From HGM04593 sp045646845 (GTDB taxonomy: Bacteria; Bacteroidota; Bacteroidia; Bacteroidales; Bacteroidaceae), in NCBI GenBank assembly GCA_045646845.1, contig JAZRLO010000043.1:1-64000 (forward strand): a DNA stretch of 64,000 bases, in the 5' to 3' direction. The notes under the pieces are model-generated. The model was not told the DNA's origin. It was given only the letters and a program-made list of their open reading frames with translations, and searched no databases. Made by a program: the position numbers and the translations under genes. Every line of letters begins with the position of its first letter. Within the stretch, counting starts at the first letter, position 1. Of the stretch, positions 59,644 to 64,000 are shown piece by piece.

Positions 59644-60681
59644 TCAGATTATGGGAATGTTCATCTCTCTGCACTGCTTTCTCATCTCTTCGGGCCAAAT
59701 GCTTGACTGTATCTCTCCGATGTGTGCTTTTCTGAGCAGCAGCATACACAGACGTGACTGTCCGATACCGCCGCCGATACTCAAGGGCAGTTCGCCTGCA
59801 AGCATTCTGCGGTGGAAGTAAAGTTCTTTCCGCTCCTCCATGCCCGACTTCTCGAGCTGGTGCAGCAATGCTTCGCGGTCAACTCGTATTCCCATTGACG
59901 ACAGCTCCATGGCTTTGCCGAGTACATCGCTCCATATCATGAGGTCACCGTTGAGGCCGTAGAAGCCCTCTTCGTTCGGAGTGGTGTAGTCGTCATAGTC
60001 TGGTGCCCTGTTGTCATGCGGCTTGCCGTCGCCGAGCTCGTTTCCGATACCGATGATGAATACGGCTCCGTACTGCTTCGTTATAGCCTCCTCGCGTTCT
60101 TTCGGTGAAAGGTCCGGGAATAATTGTCTCAACTCCTCGCTGTGTATGAACTTTATCTCCTCGGGAAGCGATGGCTTCAACTGCGGGTAGCACTCGCTGA
60201 GTGTGAATTCGGTGTGCAGGATTGCCGAATAGATGTCCTTTACAATTCTTTTCAGGAATGCCACATTGCGTTCGTCGGCTGTTATCACCCTCTCCCAGTC
60301 CCACTGATCTACATAGAGCGAATGTAGGTTGTCAAGCTCCTCGTGCGCGCGTATGGCGTTCATGTCGGTGTATATGCCGTAACCGTTTGCTATGCCATAT
60401 TCGGCAAGCGTTACCCTTTTCCATTTTGCCAGTGAATGAACGACCTCTGCAACCGCCCCGTTCATATCCTGTATCGGGAAGTTGACGGCATTCTCAACTC
60501 CGTTGAGGTCATCGTTCAGTCCTGTTCCCTGCAGAACAAACAGCGGTGCAGTCACGCGCCTCAGGCGCAATGTCGATGACAGGTTGAGCTGGAAAGTCTC
60601 TTTTATCTGCTTGATGGCAAGTTCTGTCTGTTTAAGGTCAAGCAGCGGGGTGTATTTCTCGGGTAGTCTGTACAATTTCAT
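59644..60681 (-). CDS. asnA: Aspartate-ammonia ligase (asparagine synthetase A)
   Basis: AsnA makes asparagine from aspartate, ammonia and ATP; it is related to class II aminoacyl-tRNA synthetases. The 345-residue product has LTSTLRLRRVTAPLFV-like N-terminal motif 1 (SSTLRLRRVTAPLF), GLNDDLNGVENAV, SLAKWKRVTLAEYG, DQWDWERVI and the C-terminal motif GGGIGQSRLCMLLL. Only ammonia, not glutamine, is expected as the nitrogen donor. It is preceded by a good predicted promoter. Confidence 0.97.
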   Translation of the reverse strand: MKLYRLPEKYTPLLDLKQTELAIKQIKETFQLNLSSTLRLRRVTAPLFVLQGTGLNDDLNGVENAVNFPIQDMNGAVAEVVHSLAKWKRVTLAEYGIANGYGIYTDMNAIRAHEELDNLHSLYVDQWDWERVITADERNVAFLKRIVKDIYSAILHTEFTLSECYPQLKPSLPEEIKFIHSEELRQLFPDLSPKEREEAITKQYGAVFIIGIGNELGDGKPHDNRAPDYDDYTTPNEEGFYGLNGDLMIWSDVLGKAMELSSMGIRVDREALLHQLEKSGMEERKELYFHRRMLAGELPLSIGGGIGQSRLCMLLLRKAHIGEIQSSIWPEEMRKQCREMNIPII

Positions 60682-60765
60682 ACTGGTGTTGACAAAATGT
60701 CGTTGATATTGTTATGTTCATTGAAAAAATCAAGTTGTTTGCCTGTAGGGTTCTCTCTTTGTAGG

Positions 60766-60797
60766 CAAAGATAGTGTTAATAAATACAATATGCAAA
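60766..60797 (-). promoter_or_regulatory. Predicted promoter of asnA-ung
   Basis: On the minus strand TTTG (60797-60794), 20 bases, then TATCTTTG (60773-60766), an ideal Bacteroidota arrangement. The asnA start is 84 bases downstream. Confidence 0.65.
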
Positions 60798-60856
60798 TAA
60801 TATTGTTCTTCTTCTCTTTTTTGCTGATATTGCAATGTTTCTTGCCAAATAATTCG

Positions 60857-60864
60857 TATCTTCG
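60857..60864 (+). promoter_or_regulatory. Predicted -7 element of the tRNA-Arg gene
   Basis: TATCTTCG, 18 bases before the tRNA. No convincing -33 element at 19-21 bases. Confidence 0.4.
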
Positions 60865-60882
60865 CGCTTGGAATTTGAGAAT

Positions 60883-60956
60883 GGTCCCGTAGCTTAGCTG
60901 AATAGAGCGTCAGATTCCGGTTCTGAAGGTCGTGGGTTTGAATCCCACCGGGATCA
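60883..60956 (+). tRNA. tRNA-Arg (anticodon CCG)
   Basis: The 74-base cloverleaf has a 7-bp acceptor stem (60883-60889 with 60949-60955, one G-T), a D arm beginning GCTT, a 5-bp anticodon stem TCAGA/TCTGA enclosing the loop TTCCGGT with anticodon CCG, and a T arm GTGGG/CCCAC with loop TTTGAAT. The discriminator is A, and CCA is not encoded. It would read the CGG arginine codon. Confidence 0.95.
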
Positions 60957-60995
60957 CTCGGGTTTATATGTGCCGGGTCGAATGAAATCTGTTTT

Positions 60996-61949
60996 ATGAA
61001 AGCATTCCTTTACTACATGGCAGTCGCATTCCTGTTTGTCCTGAACAAACTGCCAATGCCTATCCTGCATTTTCTCTCCTCACTGTTCTATTACCCCCTA
61101 TATTATGTGGTGCGCTATCGCCGCAAGGTAGTGCGCGAGAATCTTACAGGCTCCTTCCCCGAGAAGGGGCTCAAAGAAATCGTGGCTATAGAGAAACGAT
61201 TCTACCGCTCTCTGTGTGACTATTTCTTCGAGATGATAAAGTTGTATGGCATGAGCGAGAAGGAGGTGAAACGCCGTATGCGTTTCGAGGGAATCGAAGA
61301 GGCACAGAAGGCTCTCGACAACGGCCAGTCTGTAGTCCTTTACATGGGGCATATCTTCAACTGGGAGTTAGTCACATCCATTAAACTCCACATCAAGGGT
61401 GACGATGTCGTGGTCGGTGATATATACCATCCGCTCGAAAATGCCCGCTTTGATGCGCTTGTCAAGAAGATGCGCGACCAGTACGGGGCCGAGTCCATCA
61501 CTATGGCGAACACACTGCGCCGCATCATGCAGATAAAGAAGGAGAACAAGAAATATCTCATCGGTTTCATTGCCGACCAGGTGCCAACATGGCAGTCCAT
61601 AAGTTATTGGCTCGATTTCTTCCATCGTGACACGCCTGTATTCACCGGTACTGAAAAGATTGCCCGCCGCACCGGTGCCGCGCTCTTCTACGCCCGTATG
61701 GAGCGTGTCAAGAGGGGGTATTATGTGCTCCGTATCGAGAAGTTCGCCGATGATGCATCGCTCCTGCCCGAACATGAGGCTACTGATATCTACTATCGCA
61801 AGTTGACAGAGAATATACGTCAGACTCCTGATTTGTGGTTGTGGACGCATAACCGTTGGAAACGTACGCGCGAAGGGTATGCCGTGTATGAGGCAAAACT
61901 TGCCGAAAAACGTAAGGCCAAGATTGAAGGTAGCAGAGAAAACTGTTGA
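60996..61949 (+). CDS. LpxL/HtrB-type lipid A acyltransferase
   Basis: Family members add secondary acyl chains to lipid A in the inner membrane. The 317-residue product has an N-terminal membrane segment (residues 5-37), the catalytic HxxxxE pair H119/E124 (YMGHIFNWEL), and DQVPTWQ and FFHRDTPVFTGTEKIARRTG further on, typical of the lysophospholipid-acyltransferase superfamily. It begins 39 bases after the tRNA-Arg gene. Confidence 0.9.
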   Translation: MKAFLYYMAVAFLFVLNKLPMPILHFLSSLFYYPLYYVVRYRRKVVRENLTGSFPEKGLKEIVAIEKRFYRSLCDYFFEMIKLYGMSEKEVKRRMRFEGIEEAQKALDNGQSVVLYMGHIFNWELVTSIKLHIKGDDVVVGDIYHPLENARFDALVKKMRDQYGAESITMANTLRRIMQIKKENKKYLIGFIADQVPTWQSISYWLDFFHRDTPVFTGTEKIARRTGAALFYARMERVKRGYYVLRIEKFADDASLLPEHEATDIYYRKLTENIRQTPDLWLWTHNRWKRTREGYAVYEAKLAEKRKAKIEGSRENC

Positions 61950-62035
61950 GAAGCGCTTGTGGGCTGGGATTGCGTGTTTGGCCTGATGCAGGAAGGCCGG
62001 TGATGGCTTCTTTGGGTGTAATCTGAACCAGCCCC

Positions 62036-63028
62036 TTATTTCTCAAATGAACTTTTATGGGGGAACATTGTGCTGAGGAAGGTATTCATGCGTGCAAGAT
62101 ACTCGGGTGTGCTGTTCTCGTCATCATTGATGCAGAACATCAGAGGGTTGTATTTCCGCATGACGGCATTGTAGTTCCCGGTTGCTATTGGGAATGTGCG
62201 CGAATCATTGGCGTAGCGACCCGTAAAAATCGCTTTAATTCTGCTGCGTAGCTCCTTTGTCCTGTTGAATCGCCCCACCTTGCGCATAATACCCTTTCCT
62301 GTGGCAATCATGAAATAGCCCACAATGCTTTGCTGTATGTCGTTCTCGCTACGGAAACGGCTGTATGCTGTAGCATCCCATCTCTCCTTGAATATCTCCC
62401 GGCACTCCTTGACATGGCTTTTGCGGTATGCGTCGAAATTGTGATGCGGAGGGTATTTTATCAATACGTTGTACTTCTCCTGTATGAGTTCCTGCATGTT
62501 GAGCACTGTTCTCTTGTAGAGTGTAGAGTGCAAGGCCTTCTTTCTGCTCAAGGCTGTGCCGTAGAGCCTCACAATCGGAGTCCCGTTATGTGTGAAGAAA
62601 TCTTTAGGTGTGACATGGGCCGAAAGCATGGTGTCGTCATTGCCCAGAATGAAGTGCTCGCTTAGTCCCGGTATCCTGTGCAATACACTCTCTATTGCCT
62701 GACTGTTGAATGTCGGCAATGCGTCGGCCGGAAATATCTGTGAATGGTCAATTATGCAGACCTTTCCGGTCTCCGTGTTCAGCCACGACGGTATCTGCCT
62801 GTCTGTAACAATGAATATGCGGTTGACCCAAGGGGCGAACTTTTCCACAGAGCGGAGTGAGTACTTTAGCTCGTTATTGTCGCGGAAGCGTTCTTCTGCA
62901 GTAGCACCATTGTCCTTGCCGGTGTCACTGTACCTCTCCTTCTTTTCTCTCCAGACAGGGTCGCTGCTATCTACCCATAGATAGACAATGTCTATCGGAA
63001 AACCGCTGTGCTCCTTGCTACTTTTCAT
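62036..63028 (-). CDS. Stealth-family sugar-phosphate transferase
   Basis: Stealth proteins transfer hexose-1-phosphate in capsule or surface polysaccharide synthesis. The 330-residue product has the conserved regions in order: CR1 PIDIVYLWVDSSDP (11-24), CR2 RDNNELKYSLRSVEKFAPW then VNRIFIVTD (49-75) and FILGNDDTM (126-134), CR3 around HHNFDAYRKSHV, and a short CR4-like CINDDEN. The frame extends to 63070, but the ATG at 63028 leaves a 7-base gap from the preceding gene. Confidence 0.88.
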   Translation of the reverse strand: MKSSKEHSGFPIDIVYLWVDSSDPVWREKKERYSDTGKDNGATAEERFRDNNELKYSLRSVEKFAPWVNRIFIVTDRQIPSWLNTETGKVCIIDHSQIFPADALPTFNSQAIESVLHRIPGLSEHFILGNDDTMLSAHVTPKDFFTHNGTPIVRLYGTALSRKKALHSTLYKRTVLNMQELIQEKYNVLIKYPPHHNFDAYRKSHVKECREIFKERWDATAYSRFRSENDIQQSIVGYFMIATGKGIMRKVGRFNRTKELRSRIKAIFTGRYANDSRTFPIATGNYNAVMRKYNPLMFCINDDENSTPEYLARMNTFLSTMFPHKSSFEK

Positions 63029-63035
63029 AGTATAG

Positions 63036-63905
63036 TCATTTGTTCTTCCACCAATATACCGGAATGGCATCGAAGAGACGCAATACTCTGCGTCCGCCTT
63101 TTTCCTTTATCTTCCAGATGCATATGCCGTGGAATGTATAATGCCTTACGGTAAGATTGCGGTGCTTCTCTTTCAGCGGCAGCCCGTTGCTTTCAAAGTA
63201 ATCGGCCATGGACTTGTGTGCAGCATATTTCTGTACCTGTTTCGCTGCCGTCTGGCGGCTTTTGACGGTTGACGTCGGGTTGAATACATATCTGTATGGA
63301 GCACCGGGTACGGTTACCATGCGGCTGCTTTCGCATATTGCGCGCAGAACGAACATCACGTCCTCGTATTGCACATTCTCTGCGAAACGCAGCTGGAGTG
63401 CTTCAAGCATCGAGCGGCGGTAAAGTTTGTTTACCGGGAAAAAATCCGGCGGACATTTGCAAAGCCGCAGCTTGTCGGTGACCGATTCTGCAATCTCTTC
63501 TGTAGAATATGCCACGACCGTCTTGTCCATGGCCTTCTTCTCCTTTACTATTCCGCAGACTGCGATGTCGGCATTGTGCCTGTGTGCTGCATCGTAAAGC
63601 CTCTCGAAATAATCGGACGGAATATAGTCGTCGCTGTCAATCATTCCCACGAATTCACCGTGGGCAATATTGAGAGCTGTGTTGCGCGCTTTTCCTTGAC
63701 GGCCGTTCTGCTGGTGTATCGCAACTATCCTGCTGTCACGTGCGGCCCAACTCTGCAATACAGTATATGACGAATCGGTGGAACCGTCATCTACGCATAT
63801 GATCTCAATCTCCTTGAGAGTCTGGGCTATGACGCTTTCCAGACAGCGCGGAAGCAGTGCCTCCGTGTTGTATATGGGGATAATGATGCTTACTTTAGGT
63901 GCCAT
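63036..63905 (-). CDS. Family 2 glycosyltransferase
   Basis: The 289-residue product is a GT-A fold enzyme: MAPKVSIIIPIYNTEALLPR, the nucleotide-binding CVDDGSTD (D39/D40), GKARNTALN and the metal-binding DSDD (90-93). Such enzymes add one sugar to surface glycans; donor and acceptor are unknown. It precedes the Stealth gene by 7 bases, so both probably act on the same polysaccharide. Confidence 0.9.
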   Translation of the reverse strand: MAPKVSIIIPIYNTEALLPRCLESVIAQTLKEIEIICVDDGSTDSSYTVLQSWAARDSRIVAIHQQNGRQGKARNTALNIAHGEFVGMIDSDDYIPSDYFERLYDAAHRHNADIAVCGIVKEKKAMDKTVVAYSTEEIAESVTDKLRLCKCPPDFFPVNKLYRRSMLEALQLRFAENVQYEDVMFVLRAICESSRMVTVPGAPYRYVFNPTSTVKSRQTAAKQVQKYAAHKSMADYFESNGLPLKEKHRNLTVRHYTFHGICIWKIKEKGGRRVLRLFDAIPVYWWKNK

Positions 63906-63924
63906 GCTCTTTTTTAAAACGTTT

Positions 63925-63963
63925 ATGGCAGCTCCCGGAATTGTATTTCAAGAGAGCTGCCAT
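63925..63963 (-). terminator. Possible terminator of a gene beyond the right edge
   Basis: A perfect 10-bp inverted repeat (63925-63934 with 63954-63963) has a 19-base loop. On the minus strand it is followed by AAACGTTTTAAAAAAG, a weak T-tract. It lies upstream of the GT2 gene and could end a minus-strand gene coming from the right. The last 95 bases contain no gene. Confidence 0.35.
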
Positions 63964-64000
63964 TGCTGTAATTCCTGTTTCCCCTAATTCCTGGTGTTCT

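Noticed and set aside
1..64000. CRISPR array, rRNA or insertion sequence
   Set aside because: No regularly spaced repeats, no rRNA-like sequence and no transposase motif were found on either strand.

Overview
The window is a chromosomal segment of a member of the Bacteroidota, most likely order Bacteroidales (Bacteroidaceae/Prevotellaceae type). The evidence is the promoter style (many genes are preceded by the Bacteroidota -7 box TAnnTTTG, sometimes with TTTG about 20 bases upstream), type IX-like C-terminal sorting tails, a fused NuoCD with no NuoEFG beside it, a Na+-NQR operon, and ribosomal proteins of Bacteroidales type. I saw no rRNA, CRISPR array, transposase or phage gene.

Layout. 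(1) 1-11986: the S10/spc/alpha ribosomal superoperon from rpsS to rplQ, including secY, map, infA and rpoA, closed by a strong terminator. (2) 12043-12566: a gene-poor gap with a second terminator-like stem and a probable gene relic. (3) 12567-18681: nqrABCDEF, the Na+-pumping NADH:quinone reductase. NqrC carries an extra N-terminal rubredoxin-like domain. (4) 18998-20542: an orphan protein with a TIR/DUF4062-like N-terminus, one membrane helix and a substrate-binding-protein-like C-terminus. (5) 20615-22701 (minus): metY-pgeF. (6) 23102-31786: a 2894-residue secreted M60-family (mucinase-like) metalloprotease with many carbohydrate-binding modules, followed by two hairpins and a small peptide gene. 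(7) 32227-42013 (minus): the eleven-subunit-type complex I operon nuoA-B-CD-H-I-J-K-L-M-N. (8) 42172-49584: a ZIP metal transporter, purL, a split chromate-transporter pair, and a two-gene AT-rich cassette flanked by a 28-base direct repeat of the chromate transporter's 3' end. (9) 49747-50457: pyrH. (10) 50577-55178 (minus): a tightly overlapping five-gene operon with a VTC polyphosphate-polymerase-like protein, DUF4956, a DUF2490-like barrel, a type IX-tailed small protein and a Cthe_2159-like beta-helix protein. (11) 55383-63905: an HD phosphohydrolase, an LptD homologue, asnA-ung, tRNA-Arg(CCG), an LpxL-like acyltransferase, a Stealth phosphotransferase and a GT2 glycosyltransferase.

How it fits together. 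The first third is core translation, secretion and transcription. Two separate energy-coupling complexes (Na+-NQR and a NuoEFG-less complex I) lie within about 30 kb. The rest is largely envelope biology: glycan-targeting protease, outer-membrane lipopolysaccharide assembly, lipid A acylation and surface polysaccharide synthesis. The most promising undescribed material is the VTC-DUF4956 operon, the direct-repeat-bounded toxin/immunity-like cassette, the rubredoxin-NqrC fusion, and the TIR-like transmembrane receptor-like protein.
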